Counted from the first letter of the stretch, positions 44,326 through 53,816 are shown. The stretch: 64,000 nt of DNA from CAVUAN01 sp963739435 (GCA_963739435.1 CAVUAN010000022.1:1-64000), one strand, 5' to 3'. Notes: generated by a model not told the origin, from the sequence alone. Translations and numbers: made by a program.

Positions 44326-46101
44326 CTACCGCTCGAGACGCGAGCCGACGACGACGGCCCACTCCCGCCCCCACACATCGCGCACGCGCTCGACGATTCG
44401 CTCGCCGCCTGCAGCTTCGGAGCCGGGGGCCAGGAAGCGAAAGACCCGCCGTGCGCGCCCCTCCGCAGGAGATCCGATGATCTCGGCGCGCGGCGCCACG
44501 CGCAGGCGGCGGATCGTGTCGACGACGAGCGGCGAGTACAGGCCGGCGAACTCGAGGCGGATCTCCCCGTATCGGTCCCAGCGCATCGCGGCGCGCCCGA
44601 CGAGAGTCTCCTGGCCGATGAACCGGTCGAACGTCGGCTTGAGGTCGGACCAGAGCATGAGATCCCGCGCGCCGAGGACGCCAGCGATCGCGACGAGACC
44701 CACGGCGATCCCGGCCGCCGCGCGCCTTCGGTCCGCGCGGACGAGCGCGATGAGCCAGAGGAGGCCCGCCGCCGCTCCCACGGCCGCAGCACTCGTCAGG
44801 TATCCGAATCGGGCGCCGTTGGGCGAGAGCTCCTCTCCCCACACGGCCGACGCCGCCAGCGCCGCCCCGGCGTTGGCGAGGAGATAGGCCGAGAGGTCGC
44901 CTCGCGGCCGCACGAGCGCCCGGGCGAGCGCCGCCGCGAGGGCGATGCCGACGATCACCGGAAGGCGCCTCCTGCCCGGGATGTCCTGGCGCGGCTCCGG
45001 ATCCGGCAGGAGCCAGGGAGCCATCAGCCCATCGGCTACAGCTCCGACGAGAGGCGCCGCGGACCCGCTCTGACGGATCTCCACGATGACGTTGTGCCGG
45101 CTCGATCGGAGGAAATACGGCGTCTCGCGGCCGTCTCGCAGGAGGAAGATCGGAGCAACGGCCAGCAGGAACCCCGCCAGGACGGCCGAAGCCAGAGCCG
45201 CCTGCGAACCCCGCGCAAAGCCGCGGCCGTCGGGCCACACGACGAGCAGGAGCACCGCGGCGAGGCCGATCCAGGCCGACAGATAGACGTGCGCGCCCAC
45301 ACCCACGAGAACCCCGGCCGAGGCCGCCGCCGCCACGCTCCTGCGCCTTCGAGCCGCGATCGCGCACAGCGCCGCCACGTCGAGAATCGGCGCGAGAGCG
45401 ATCATGTTCCAGGACCACCGCGACAGGATCAGGTGCCAGCGCAGCCCGGCGAGCACCAGCGCGGCGAGCACGGCTCCGCCTCGGGGCAAGAGCGCCCGCG
45501 CCAGCGCGGCGGCGGTGACGATTGAAAGCAGGCCTCCGAGAGCCGAGAGCAGGCGCACCCCGAAGACATTCGTGCCGAAGACGGTCAGCGCCATCCGGTA
45601 AGCCTCGAGGTACAGCACGCCCACGGTGCCCGTCGCCTGCCCCTTCCCGTCGGTGACCGGCCGGATCGCGTCGCGAAAATCGCGAGGGCTCCCCTCGAGA
45701 GCCAGGGCCTTCGGGGCGAGAAGCAGGTCGTCGTGCCACGTCGGGAAAGGAAGCTCGTCCAGGCCGGCGAAACGGACGCAGGCAGCGAAGACGAGGGCGG
45801 CGGCAAAGAGAGCGGCCAGCGTCGAGCCCTCGAACGCCAACGGCGTCAGATCGCTGGCCGCAGCGGGAGTCCGGCTCCACGCGAGAAAGAGACCGCCCGC
45901 GGCCGCCCCTGCCGCCGCGGAGAGCAGCGCCACTCCGAGGGCCAGGAGGAGCCGGGGCACGGCCCAGGACGGCTCCCTGTCGAGGAAGAGAGCCGGCCCG
46001 ACCAGGCGGGTCAGGCCGGCCGCCGCAACGAGCGCCGCGGCCGCGCCGACGGCAACCGCGGCAGAAGTGGCCTGCCAGGTTCGGGCGACGCTCCGGCTCA
46101 C
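44326..46101 (-). CDS. GT-C-like integral membrane glycosyltransferase, paralogue 3 of 3
   Basis: 591 residues, intact, with about twelve hydrophobic helices. The first periplasmic loop has the acidic pair WHDDLLLAPKALALEG, where GT39/GT-C enzymes place catalytic Asp. Family landmarks shared with the two upstream genes are GVLYLEAYRMAL, ALLPRGGAVLAALVLAGLRW, HLILSRWSWNMIAL, GAHVYLSAW, APIFLLRDGRETPYFLRSS and SPNGARFGYLTS. A C-terminal soluble part ends WGREWAVVVGSRLER. It starts at GTG 46101 (8 bp after paralogue 2). It probably transfers a sugar from a polyprenyl-phosphate donor; acceptor unknown. Confidence 0.75.
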   Translation of the reverse strand: MSRSVARTWQATSAAVAVGAAAALVAAAGLTRLVGPALFLDREPSWAVPRLLLALGVALLSAAAGAAAGGLFLAWSRTPAAASDLTPLAFEGSTLAALFAAALVFAACVRFAGLDELPFPTWHDDLLLAPKALALEGSPRDFRDAIRPVTDGKGQATGTVGVLYLEAYRMALTVFGTNVFGVRLLSALGGLLSIVTAAALARALLPRGGAVLAALVLAGLRWHLILSRWSWNMIALAPILDVAALCAIAARRRRSVAAAASAGVLVGVGAHVYLSAWIGLAAVLLLVVWPDGRGFARGSQAALASAVLAGFLLAVAPIFLLRDGRETPYFLRSSRHNVIVEIRQSGSAAPLVGAVADGLMAPWLLPDPEPRQDIPGRRRLPVIVGIALAAALARALVRPRGDLSAYLLANAGAALAASAVWGEELSPNGARFGYLTSAAAVGAAAGLLWLIALVRADRRRAAAGIAVGLVAIAGVLGARDLMLWSDLKPTFDRFIGQETLVGRAAMRWDRYGEIRLEFAGLYSPLVVDTIRRLRVAPRAEIIGSPAEGRARRVFRFLAPGSEAAGGERIVERVRDVWGREWAVVVGSRLER

Positions 46102-46108
46102 GGCGCCC

Positions 46109-47879
46109 TCAGGCCGCCTTCCTGGCAAACACGAGACCGATGGTCTTGCCGCCGGGGGCGACGACGCGCTCGACCAGGCGCTCCCCGGGAGCGGGCCTCG
46201 CATCGGGCGCTGCCACGCGCACCTGCAGCCTCGCGCTTGCTTTGCCGCCTGAGGCTTCGCCGCCCTCGAGCCGAAAACGCCGGATCGCGCCGATCGTCAC
46301 GTCGGAATGGCCCAGACCCGCCTCGACGGTCGTCGGCCCGAGAACCTCCCAGCGCAGCGCCGCGCGGGCGAGCAGCGTGTCCTGCCCATGGAAGCCGTCG
46401 AAGGTCTCGGCCCTGTCGGGCCAGGCCGCCAGAGCATCGCGCGCTCCCAGAGCGCCCGAGACGCAGAACGCGCCCAGGGCGGCAAGAGCCGCGGCGCGGC
46501 GCCTGCCCGGAGGCGCGGCGTTGAGCAGCGCGAGCGCTCCCGCCGCCGCAGCCACCGCCGTCACCGTCGTCAGGTAGCCGAAGCGCGAGCCGTTCGGATT
46601 GCCTGCCTGGCCTCCGGCCACGGTCGCAAGGAAGGCTGCTCCCGCGTGGCACAGGAGCAGCGCCGAAAGCTCCGCGCGCGGCAGCAGGAGCGACCGGACG
46701 AGCGCCACGGCGAAGGGAACTCCGAGCAGGAAGCCGAGGCGCGCAGCGCCGGGCAGGTCCTGCCGCGGCGACGGGTCGGGCAGCCACCAGGGTGCGGCGA
46801 GGGCGTCGGCCGCGGCGGCGGCGGCCGGCAGGGGCGAGCCCGAGCGAACGATCTCGAGCGCCAGGTTGTGGTCGGACGTCCGCGCGAAGTACGCGACGGG
46901 CCGGCCCTCCTGGAAAAGGAAGATCGGCGCCGCCGCGGCGGCGAAGCCCGCCGAGAAAAGGAGCGCCAGCTTGAGCGACCCGCCTCGCCCGGGCCCGCTC
47001 GACCGGAAAGAGCGCAAAGGCGAAGAGCGCCGCACCGGCGACCCAGGCCGAGAGGTAAACGTGCGCGCCCAGGCCCGCGACGGCCCCCGCGGCGAGCGCC
47101 GCGAAGGCGCCGCCCCCTCCCCCGCGGCGCCGCGCGCGCACGAGAAGCAGCGCCGCGACGTCCACGATCGGAACCAGCACGATCATGTTCCAACCCCACC
47201 GCGACAGGATGAGGTGCCATCGCAGTCCGGCCAGCGCCAGCACGGCCAGGGCGCCGCCGCCGCGCGGCAGGAGAGCCCGGCCGAGCAGACCGCAGGTCAG
47301 AAGCGAGACGCACCCGGCCAGGGCCGAGGGAAACCGCACGCCGAAGACGGTCGTGCCCCAGAGCAGGAGCGACAACCGGTACCCTTCGAGGTAGAGCACG
47401 CCGACGGTGCCGTAGAGCTTCGACACGCCGAACGGAACGGGCCGAACCGCATCGGAGAAGTCCGCGAGGCGGCCCTGGAGGGCGAGCGCCGGCTGGATCA
47501 GTGAGAGGTCGTCGATCCAGAGCCACTCCGGCAGGCGGTCGAGAGCGAACAAACGCAGTACCGTCCCGGCGCCGAGCGCCGCGGCAGCCAGTGCGCCAGT
47601 CGCCACGGTTCCGATGGGCCATGCCTCGAGCGGGGCCGTGAAGACGCTCACGCGGCTGGCCAGAAACATCAGCGCGGCCGCTGCGGCGCCGGCTCCCGCC
47701 GCCGCGGCGGCGACCAGGAGCGCCAGCCCGAAGCGGTAGGGCGCCCACGAGGGCTCGGGATCGAGGAGCAACCCCGGCCGTATCGCGAGGACGGAGCCCA
47801 CACCGGCAACAAAGGCCGCGGCCACTCCCGCAAGCGCAGCGGCCCCTGCCGGGGTACGCGGCTGCCTCGCGCCGCTCAA
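46109..47879 (-). CDS. GT-C-like integral membrane glycosyltransferase, paralogue 2 of 3 (frameshifted)
   Basis: About 590 residues after correcting one indel near 46985, where the frame passes from GAALFAFALFPVERAR to the segment with LALLFSAGFAAAAAPIFLFQ. The catalytic-loop acidic pair is WIDDLSLIQPALALQG. It shares GVLYLEGYRLSL, LRWHLILSRWGWNMIVLVPI, GAHVYLSAW, NPNGSRFGYLTT and FHGQDTLLARAALRWE with its neighbours. ATG 47879 overlaps the stop of paralogue 1. The residue-level similarity along the whole length indicates gene duplication rather than domain sharing. Confidence 0.72.
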
Positions 47880-49645
47880 GATCCTTCCCCGCGTCCGAAG
47901 ATGACTGCCCAGTCACGGCCCCAGGGGTCGCGCACGCGTTCGACCGCGCGTTCTCCCGGAAGCGGCGGCGCCCCGGGGCGCGCGACGCGAAACGCCCGGG
48001 CACGGCTCCCTCCGGGCGAAGGCGGCGCCTCGGCGTCCAGCCGGTAGCGGCGCACCGTGTCGATCGTGAGGTCGGATCGGCCGAGCTTCTTCTCGACGGA
48101 GAGCGAGCCGAAGCTCTGCCACCGCGCGGCGGCGCGGCCGAGCAGCGTGTCCTCGCCGTGGAAGCTGTCGAAGGTTGCCTTGTGCCCGGGCCAGACGAGC
48201 AGCGCGTCGCGGGCGCCGAGCGCGCCCGAGATGCCGAGGAGGCCGATCGAGACAAACGCGGCGGAACGCCGGTGCTTGGGGCTTGCGAGCGCCACGAGCT
48301 GCAGCACGCCGGCAGACGCCGCCACAGCAGTGATCGTCGTCAGGTATCCGAAACGAAACCCGTTCGGATGGCCCGACTGGCCGCTCGCCACCGCCGCCGC
48401 CAGTGAGGCTCCCGCGTGGAGCAACAGGAACCCCGACAGCTCGTCGCGCGGCCTGGCCAGCGCCCGGGCCAGGGCAATGAAAACGGGGATTCCCACGATC
48501 CAGCCCAGCCGCGAGCGGTTCGGCAGGTCGAACCAGCCTCCCGGGTCGGGCACGAACCAGGGCGCCGCCAGGGCGTCGGCGGCCGCCGCGAAGGGCGGCA
48601 TCGCGTTCTGCGCATAGGCCATCTCGCGGACGACGTTGTGGCGTCCCGCGCGGCCGAAGTAGGAAATCGACCGGCCTTCCCGGAAGAGAAAGATGGGTGC
48701 GGCCACCACCAGGAAGCCCCCCACAAAGAGGAGAGCGCGCCGAGCGCGGGCGGACAGCCCATCGTCGAGGGCGCCGGGCCAGAGCGCAAAGGCGCACAGC
48801 GCGATGCCCGCGGCCCAGGAGGCCAGGTACACATGGGCTCCGATGCCCAGCACGAGGCCGGCCAAGAGCGCGGGCGCGGGCCGCCGCCCCCGTCGGGCGG
48901 CCAGCAGGAGGAGCGCCGCCACGTCGACCAGGGGCGTCAGGACGATCGAGTGCCATCCCCAACGCGAGAGGATCAGGTGCCACCGCAGGCCGGCCAGGAC
49001 GAGCACGGCCACGGCGCCGCCCCCTCGCGGCAGCAGCGCCCGGCCGAGCAGCCCGGCGGTCACGAGCGAGAGCACGCCGCCGCAGAAAGAGAGCATGCGC
49101 ACTCCCGTCATCGTCGCGCCGAACTGCTCGAGCGACACCCGGAAGAGCTTCATGTAGAGGACGCCGATCATCATGTGCGGATCCTCGACGCCGTAGGGGA
49201 TCGGGCGGATCGCGTCCGAGAAGTCGCGCCACGTGCCCGAGAGCGCGAGGGCGGGTGTGACGAGATTGATCTCGTCCTCGATGAACGGGAACGGGAGCGA
49301 CGCGAGCCAGACGGACCGGAGAAAAACGCCGGCGGAGAGCGCCAGGACCGCGAGCAGCGCGACTCCCCCGCGGGAAAACGGAAGCGGCGCGGGCAGGACC
49401 AACGTCAGCCAGGAGCGGCTCCACAGAAAGAACGAGCCGGCGGCCGCCGCCGCGGCGGCGCCGGCCGCAGCCGCAACACCGAGGCCGAGCAGGAGACGGG
49501 CCCACGCCCAGCCGGGATCGGGATCCGTCAACAGCGCCGGGCGCACGAGCCGAGCGAGGTCCACGGCGGCCACGAAGCCAACGAGCGATCCCGCCAGGAC
49601 GGCCGCGAGGGCCCCCGGCTCGGGGCGCGCCCGCGCGAGCGTCAC
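47876..49645 (-). CDS. GT-C-like integral membrane glycosyltransferase, paralogue 1 of 3
   Basis: 589 residues, intact, about twelve helices. The first extracytoplasmic loop has FIEDEINLVTPALALSG (acidic E-D-E). Other shared blocks are GVLYMKLFRVSLEQFG, LLPRGGGAVAVLVLAGLRW, HLILSRWGWHSIVLTPLVDV, GAHVYLASW, APIFLFREGRSISYFGRAG, HPNGFRFGYLTTITAVAA and FHGEDTLLGRAAARW. It ends WGRDWAVIFGRGEGS. Its start overlaps the FHA gene stop by 4 bp, so FHA-GT-GT-GT form an operon. Role in envelope glycosylation inferred. Confidence 0.75.
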   Translation of the reverse strand: MTLARARPEPGALAAVLAGSLVGFVAAVDLARLVRPALLTDPDPGWAWARLLLGLGVAAAAGAAAAAAAGSFFLWSRSWLTLVLPAPLPFSRGGVALLAVLALSAGVFLRSVWLASLPFPFIEDEINLVTPALALSGTWRDFSDAIRPIPYGVEDPHMMIGVLYMKLFRVSLEQFGATMTGVRMLSFCGGVLSLVTAGLLGRALLPRGGGAVAVLVLAGLRWHLILSRWGWHSIVLTPLVDVAALLLLAARRGRRPAPALLAGLVLGIGAHVYLASWAAGIALCAFALWPGALDDGLSARARRALLFVGGFLVVAAPIFLFREGRSISYFGRAGRHNVVREMAYAQNAMPPFAAAADALAAPWFVPDPGGWFDLPNRSRLGWIVGIPVFIALARALARPRDELSGFLLLHAGASLAAAVASGQSGHPNGFRFGYLTTITAVAASAGVLQLVALASPKHRRSAAFVSIGLLGISGALGARDALLVWPGHKATFDSFHGEDTLLGRAAARWQSFGSLSVEKKLGRSDLTIDTVRRYRLDAEAPPSPGGSRARAFRVARPGAPPLPGERAVERVRDPWGRDWAVIFGRGEGS

Positions 49646-50169
49646 TTCTGGAAGAAGAGGAACAGGTTGACGGCGGACGGGCCGAGCGAGAAGAAGTCGC
49701 CCGAGCGCAGCGGCCGGGCGCAGTCGTCTTCCGAGATTCCGGCGAGGTCGTCGGGCGCCGGCACGGGGTCGCCGTTCAAGTAGGTCCCGCAGGTCGAGCG
49801 CATGTCCACAAGCTTGTACTCGGCGTCGCGCGCTACGTGGCGGCGCGTTACCTTGGCGTGGAGGCGCGAGACTTCCGTGTTGAGAAACGCCTCCGGAGAG
49901 GAGACGCGGAAACCCGAGACCGGCATGTCGACGCCGATGAACTCGGGCACCTCGCGGCCGATCAACAGCTCATCGAAGTCCATTTTCACGAGCCCGGCGT
50001 TGTAGGGTCCGAGGCCGAGCAGGTAATAGCCGCCCGGCAGGCGCAGAAGCGTCTTTTCGAGCCGGATCGACATGCCCGCCATGCCGTTGTCGACAAAGGA
50101 CATGACGTCCCGCTGGCGGGACTCGAGGGCCTCGCGGCAGATCGCAGAGTAGAGATCGTCTTGTTTCAA
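49642..50169 (-). CDS. FHA-domain protein
   Basis: 175 residues, intact. The C-terminal half is a forkhead-associated phosphothreonine-binding domain: LLIGREVPEF..., NTEVSRLHAKVTRRHV (the conserved S-R-x-H) and KLVDMRSTCGTYLNGDPV (the GTYLNG turn). The N-terminal approximately 60 residues (DDLYSAICREALESRQRDVM) are helical and may bind a partner. FHA proteins read Ser/Thr-kinase signals, but no kinase is present in this window. First gene of the glycosyltransferase operon and 47 bp downstream of the helicase gene. Confidence 0.85.
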   Translation of the reverse strand: MKQDDLYSAICREALESRQRDVMSFVDNGMAGMSIRLEKTLLRLPGGYYLLGLGPYNAGLVKMDFDELLIGREVPEFIGVDMPVSGFRVSSPEAFLNTEVSRLHAKVTRRHVARDAEYKLVDMRSTCGTYLNGDPVPAPDDLAGISEDDCARPLRSGDFFSLGPSAVNLFLFFQK

Positions 50170-50216
50170 GCCAATCCCTCCAAACCGTAGCCGTTATTCT
50201 CGCACAACGCGAGCGC

Positions 50217-52259
50217 TCAGTTCACGATCTCGTCGGTCGGGGTGCCCGCCGCGGGCTCTTCGGCGGGCGCCAGCTCGACAGTCCAGCGCTCGAAGACCGT
50301 CTCCGGCAACTCCGCCACGAACCGCGATGGCTCGAGGATGACGTCGACGCCGTAGCGATCGCGGGCGAGCATCGGGTAGACGAGGGCGATCTCGTTTTTT
50401 GCGCGCGTCACGGCCACGTAGAAGAGGCGCCGCTCCTCTTCGAGCCCCTCCTCGGTCACGGCGGAGCGGTAGCTCGGAAAGCGCCCCTCGGACAGGCCGA
50501 TCACGAGGACGCGGCTCCACTCGAGGCCCTTGGCCTGGTGGATCGACGACAACACGACGCGGTCGTCGTCGGTTTCTCCCGCGACGACATCCTCGCCGGA
50601 GAGCTCGTTGAAGAGGGTGACGTCCTCGAGGAAGGCCGGCAGGGAGTCGTAGCTTTGAGCGAACAGCGCGAATTGCTCCAGATCGTCCAGGCGGGCGTCG
50701 CCGTTTGGAAACTTCGAACGGGCAAAGTCGCGGTAGACGTCCTCGACGACCGCGCGGATCGCCTCGGACGGCGACTTGAAAACCGCGGGAGATTCGAGCC
50801 GGGTGACCAGCTCGAAGAACGGCTTCAAGGCCTTGCCGGCTCCGCGGGGCAGGTCGATGCCCTTCCAGCCGTCCCTCTCGCGAAACGAGGCGAGCGGATC
50901 GGGGCGATTGCCGATCGCATCCCACACGGCGGAGGCGGCGCGTTCGCCGACCCGCGGAAACACCTTCATCGCGCGCTTCCAGGACAGCTCGTCCTTCGGG
51001 TTGACGACGATGCGCAGGAACGCGAGCACGTCCTTGACGTGGCGCTGCTCGAAGAAGCGCATGCCCGAGCGGATCTCGAAGGGAATGCCGCGGCGCGTCA
51101 GCTCGATCTGCAGCTCCAGCGCCTGGTAGTGGGCGCGGTACAGCACGGCGCAATCGGCGAGCTTCTCGCCCTCGTCGTGCCATTCGAGCAGTCTCTGCGC
51201 CGCAAAGCGCGCCTGCTCGGGGATGTCGGGCAGCGGCACGACAGCCGGCAATGGCCCGGCCTCTCGCGAGGGAACGAGCTCCTTGTCGAACTGCTTCCGA
51301 TTGTGCGCGATCGAGGCGTTGGCGAGGGCCAGGATCTCGGGCGTCGAGCGGTAGTTGCGCGTCAGCTTGAGGACACGGGCAGTCGGATACCGCTCGGGGA
51401 ACTCGAGGATGTTGGCGAAGGAAGCGCCGCGAAACGAGTAGATCGCCTGCGCATCGTCTCCGACGACCGTGACGTTGTTCTTGACGCGAGCCATCCCGTC
51501 GACGAGCTCGCCCTGGAGGCGGTTGGTGTCCTGGTACTCGTCCACCAGGACGTGGTCGTAGGACGCAGCGAGCTGGGCGGCGGCCTCCGGGCTCTCGTCG
51601 AGCAGCCGCTTCCAGGAGAGCAAAAGGTCGTCGTAGTCACAGGCGTTGGCGAGGCGCTTGCGCTCCCGGTAACGCTGAAAGACGGAGGCAATCTCCGCCT
51701 CGAGAGCGGAGAAGTGCGGTGTCCTCTCGACGAGCACTTCGGCAAAGGGCCGGCCGGTGTTGACCGCGAAAGAGTAGAGGTCGGCCAGCACGTCGCCCTT
51801 CGGGAACCGGCGCTCCGTGACAGGGATGCCCCGGTCGGAGGTCGACGCCTCGAGCATCTCGCGCGCGTCCTCGGGATCCAGGATCGTGAAATTCGGCCCG
51901 AGACCGATACGGGAGCCGTGCCTGCGCAGGAGCCGGTTGCCGACCGAATGGAACGTGCCCCCCATGAGCCGCCGCGTGTCGACCGTGAGGAGGGTTTCGA
52001 CCCGCCGCAGCATCTCCCGGGCGGCCTTGTTGGTGAAAGTCAGGAGAAGGATGCGCGAGGGGTCCGTCCCCGACTCGATCAGGCGCGCCACCCGGTAGAC
52101 GAGGGCACGGGTCTTGCCCGTCCCGGCGCCCGCGATCACGAGGACCGGCCCTCCCCCCGCCAGAACGACGGCGCGCTGCTCGTCGTTCAACTCCCGGTCG
52201 TAGTCGACCCGGTACGAGACGAGCCGGGCCGGAGTCTTGAGGACGTACTTGCGATCCAC
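50217..52259 (-). CDS. UvrD/PcrA/Rep-family ATP-dependent DNA helicase
   Basis: 680 residues, intact. SF1A motifs in order: Walker A VIAGAGTGKTRALVYRVA, Ia LLLTFTNKAAREML, II VLVDEYQDTNRLQ, III VVGDDAQAIYSFRGAS, IV LTRNYRSTPEI, V VVLSSIHQAKGLEWSRV and VI EERRLFYVAVTRAKNEIALV. It unwinds DNA 3' to 5' in repair and fork restart. It is slightly shorter than PcrA (about 720) and lacks the C-terminal Tudor-like tail. GTG 52259 lies 6 nt after a TAGACT -10 box, a leaderless arrangement. Confidence 0.93.
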   Translation of the reverse strand: MDRKYVLKTPARLVSYRVDYDRELNDEQRAVVLAGGGPVLVIAGAGTGKTRALVYRVARLIESGTDPSRILLLTFTNKAAREMLRRVETLLTVDTRRLMGGTFHSVGNRLLRRHGSRIGLGPNFTILDPEDAREMLEASTSDRGIPVTERRFPKGDVLADLYSFAVNTGRPFAEVLVERTPHFSALEAEIASVFQRYRERKRLANACDYDDLLLSWKRLLDESPEAAAQLAASYDHVLVDEYQDTNRLQGELVDGMARVKNNVTVVGDDAQAIYSFRGASFANILEFPERYPTARVLKLTRNYRSTPEILALANASIAHNRKQFDKELVPSREAGPLPAVVPLPDIPEQARFAAQRLLEWHDEGEKLADCAVLYRAHYQALELQIELTRRGIPFEIRSGMRFFEQRHVKDVLAFLRIVVNPKDELSWKRAMKVFPRVGERAASAVWDAIGNRPDPLASFRERDGWKGIDLPRGAGKALKPFFELVTRLESPAVFKSPSEAIRAVVEDVYRDFARSKFPNGDARLDDLEQFALFAQSYDSLPAFLEDVTLFNELSGEDVVAGETDDDRVVLSSIHQAKGLEWSRVLVIGLSEGRFPSYRSAVTEEGLEEERRLFYVAVTRAKNEIALVYPMLARDRYGVDVILEPSRFVAELPETVFERWTVELAPAEEPAAGTPTDEIVN

Positions 52260-52265
52260 GGCCGC

Positions 52266-52271
52266 AGTCTA
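52266..52271 (-). promoter_or_regulatory. -10 box TAGACT, leaderless start of the helicase gene
   Basis: TAGACT on the minus strand ends 6 nt before GTG 52259, so the predicted first transcribed base is about the start codon. No Shine-Dalgarno, no clear -35. Confidence 0.45.
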
Positions 52272-52353
52272 GCCTCGGGGCCGAATCCGGCCCCCCGGGA
52301 CGTAATACTTTTGGGGGTTTCTGCGTTCTAATGGGTGAAACGGAGAGAGAGAT

Positions 52354-52866
52354 ATGACCACTGGCACGATTCGCAAAACCGCCCTCATCCTCACGGCCGC
52401 CGGCACCGTGGCCGTCGGAGGCCTTTTCGCCGGACGCCTGTTCGCCGGCTCGCTGAACGGGCAGGGATGGTCGGCCGACGGCGACCACTCGGCGCCGCGG
52501 ATGTTTGGCCGCCTCGCCCGGACACTCGACCTGTCGGCCGATCAAAAGAGCCAGATCAAGTCGATTCTTCGGTCCCACGCCACCGAGATCGAGGCGCAGA
52601 TGACCGCGGGCGCCGCGGCCCGTCGCGCCCTCCACGACGCGGTCACCGCTCAGCCGATCGACGAAGCCACGATCCGAGCCCGCGCGGCGGACGCCGGCGC
52701 TGCCCATGCCAACGGCGCGGTGCTCTTCGCGAAGATCCGGGCGGAAGTGCTTCCGATCCTGACGGCCGACCAGCAGCAGAAGCTCCAGGGCCTCGCCGAA
52801 AAAATGAAGAACCGCGGCGCACGCGGCGCCAAGGCCTTCGCCGACTTCTTGAAGAGCGACTCCTGA
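52354..52866 (+). CDS. Spy/CpxP-like periplasmic protein (LTXXQ family)
   Basis: 170 residues with a signal peptide (TALILTAAGTVAVGGLFAG, cleavage after about FAG). The mature helical part has the paired LTXXQ-type motifs: DLSADQKSQIKSILRSH and ILTADQQQKLQGLAEKM. Spy/CpxP proteins are envelope chaperones or metal-responsive sensors. A purine-rich GAGAGAGAG site precedes ATG 52354. Its stop overlaps the ECF sigma reading frame, placing a stress effector and its likely regulator in one transcription unit. Confidence 0.85.
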   Translation: MTTGTIRKTALILTAAGTVAVGGLFAGRLFAGSLNGQGWSADGDHSAPRMFGRLARTLDLSADQKSQIKSILRSHATEIEAQMTAGAAARRALHDAVTAQPIDEATIRARAADAGAAHANGAVLFAKIRAEVLPILTADQQQKLQGLAEKMKNRGARGAKAFADFLKSDS

Positions 52867-53444
52867 GCACGATCAAGAGCAAGGTCCCGCGGGCCGCACC
52901 CGGCATTTGCGCTCCGGCGCTCTCGCCTTCGGACGAGCGTGTCCTGGTGACCCGCGCCCAGCAGGGCGACGACGACGCGTTTGCCGCCCTGGTGCGCTGG
53001 GGCGGTCCGACTGCGATCGCGGCCGCGAACCGAGTGACGGGCGACCCGGCGCTGGCGGAAGACGCCGCCCAGGAGGCCTTCCTGCGGGCGTACCGCGCCC
53101 TCAACACGTACCGGCACGAAGCATCCTTCCGCGCCTGGATTCGCCGCATCGCCATCCATGCCGCGATCGACATCATGCGCCGCAGGCGACCGGAGTCGCG
53201 GCTTCCCGAGAGCCTCCCGGCCGCCTACCTGGAGGAGAAGCGCCACGAGGACGCCGACCTCCTCCGCGAAGTGCTCGAGTCGCTTTCGCCGCTCGACCGG
53301 GATCTCATGCTGGCCAGGGAGGTCGACGGCGCTCCGGACCGCGACGTGGCGCGCCGCTTCTCGATGACCGTAACGGGTGTGCGTGTGCGTATTCACCGGG
53401 CCCGCAAGAAGCTGCGGGCTACTTTTCTCCAGGGGGCCCCATGA
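52863..53444 (+). CDS. RNA polymerase ECF sigma factor
   Basis: Region 2: LVTRAQQGDDDAFAALVRWG, DPALAEDAAQEAFLRAYRAL and SFRAWIRRIAIHAAIDIMRR. Region 4: LSPLDRDLMLAREVDGAPD then DVARRFSMTVTGVRVRIHRA. About 190 residues. The start is uncertain: the frame overlaps the Spy-like stop at a CTG (52863), the first in-frame GTG (52947) lies just inside the conserved region 2 start, and no ATG is in frame between. A coupled non-ATG start or a small indel is likely. Its stop overlaps the next gene (ATGA). Confidence 0.85.
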   Translation: MSTIKSKVPRAAPGICAPALSPSDERVLVTRAQQGDDDAFAALVRWGGPTAIAAANRVTGDPALAEDAAQEAFLRAYRALNTYRHEASFRAWIRRIAIHAAIDIMRRRRPESRLPESLPAAYLEEKRHEDADLLREVLESLSPLDRDLMLAREVDGAPDRDVARRFSMTVTGVRVRIHRARKKLRATFLQGAP

Positions 53445-53767
53445 ACGAGCCGCACGTGTTCCACTGCGAGGCGTGCCGAGCCGACTGGCGGCTCCGCCGG
53501 TCCATGAAAGAGCACCCGGGCGTGGCCGATTTCGAGAACGGGCCGGCGGTCGAAGAGCATTTCGTCGAGCGCGTGCTGGCGGCCGTACGCGAGGAGCGCC
53601 GCCACCGGGCTTCCCGGTTCGCCCGTCTCGCCGCCGCCGCGGCCCTGCTCTTCTTCTTCTTTGCCGGCGCCGGCCGCGAAGTCGCCGCGACCGCGTCTGC
53701 CAGCGTCGAACAGGCCTACGCCCAGCTCGACGAGTCTTCCGACTTCGACGCCCTCATCCCTGACTAA
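53441..53767 (+). CDS. Putative membrane-anchored anti-sigma factor with short zinc ribbon
   Basis: 108 residues. The N-terminal HCEACRADWRLRR supplies a CxxC with a nearby His, then a helical stretch (VEEHFVERVLAAVREERRHR). A single transmembrane helix follows (FARLAAAAALLFFFFAGAG), with a short periplasmic tail. This is the layout of a minimal anti-sigma factor, and the gene follows an ECF sigma factor with a 4-bp overlap. No family assignment beyond that. Confidence 0.65.
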   Translation: MNEPHVFHCEACRADWRLRRSMKEHPGVADFENGPAVEEHFVERVLAAVREERRHRASRFARLAAAAALLFFFFAGAGREVAATASASVEQAYAQLDESSDFDALIPD

Positions 53768-53799
53768 GAATTCAGCCTGACAGCGAGGGCATCTGAACC

Positions 53800-53816
53800 G
53801 GCCGGCTTCGCCGGCC
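53800..53816 (+). terminator. Terminator-like hairpin after the Spy/sigma/anti-sigma operon
   Basis: GGCCGGC-TTC-GCCGGCC, a perfect 7-bp stem with a 3-nt loop, 32 nt after the anti-sigma stop, followed by a pyrimidine-rich CTTTCT. No continuous U-tract. Confidence 0.45.

Noticed and set aside
42964..45525. Long plus-strand open frame (853 residues)
   Set aside because: It is antisense to fdnG and a glycosyltransferase gene. Its composition is Arg/Glu/Asp-rich with no domain, as expected for high-GC shadow frames.
52297..52327. ECF-type promoter (GGGAC ... CGTT) upstream of the Spy-like gene
   Set aside because: The spacer is 22 nt, well outside the usual 15-17 nt.
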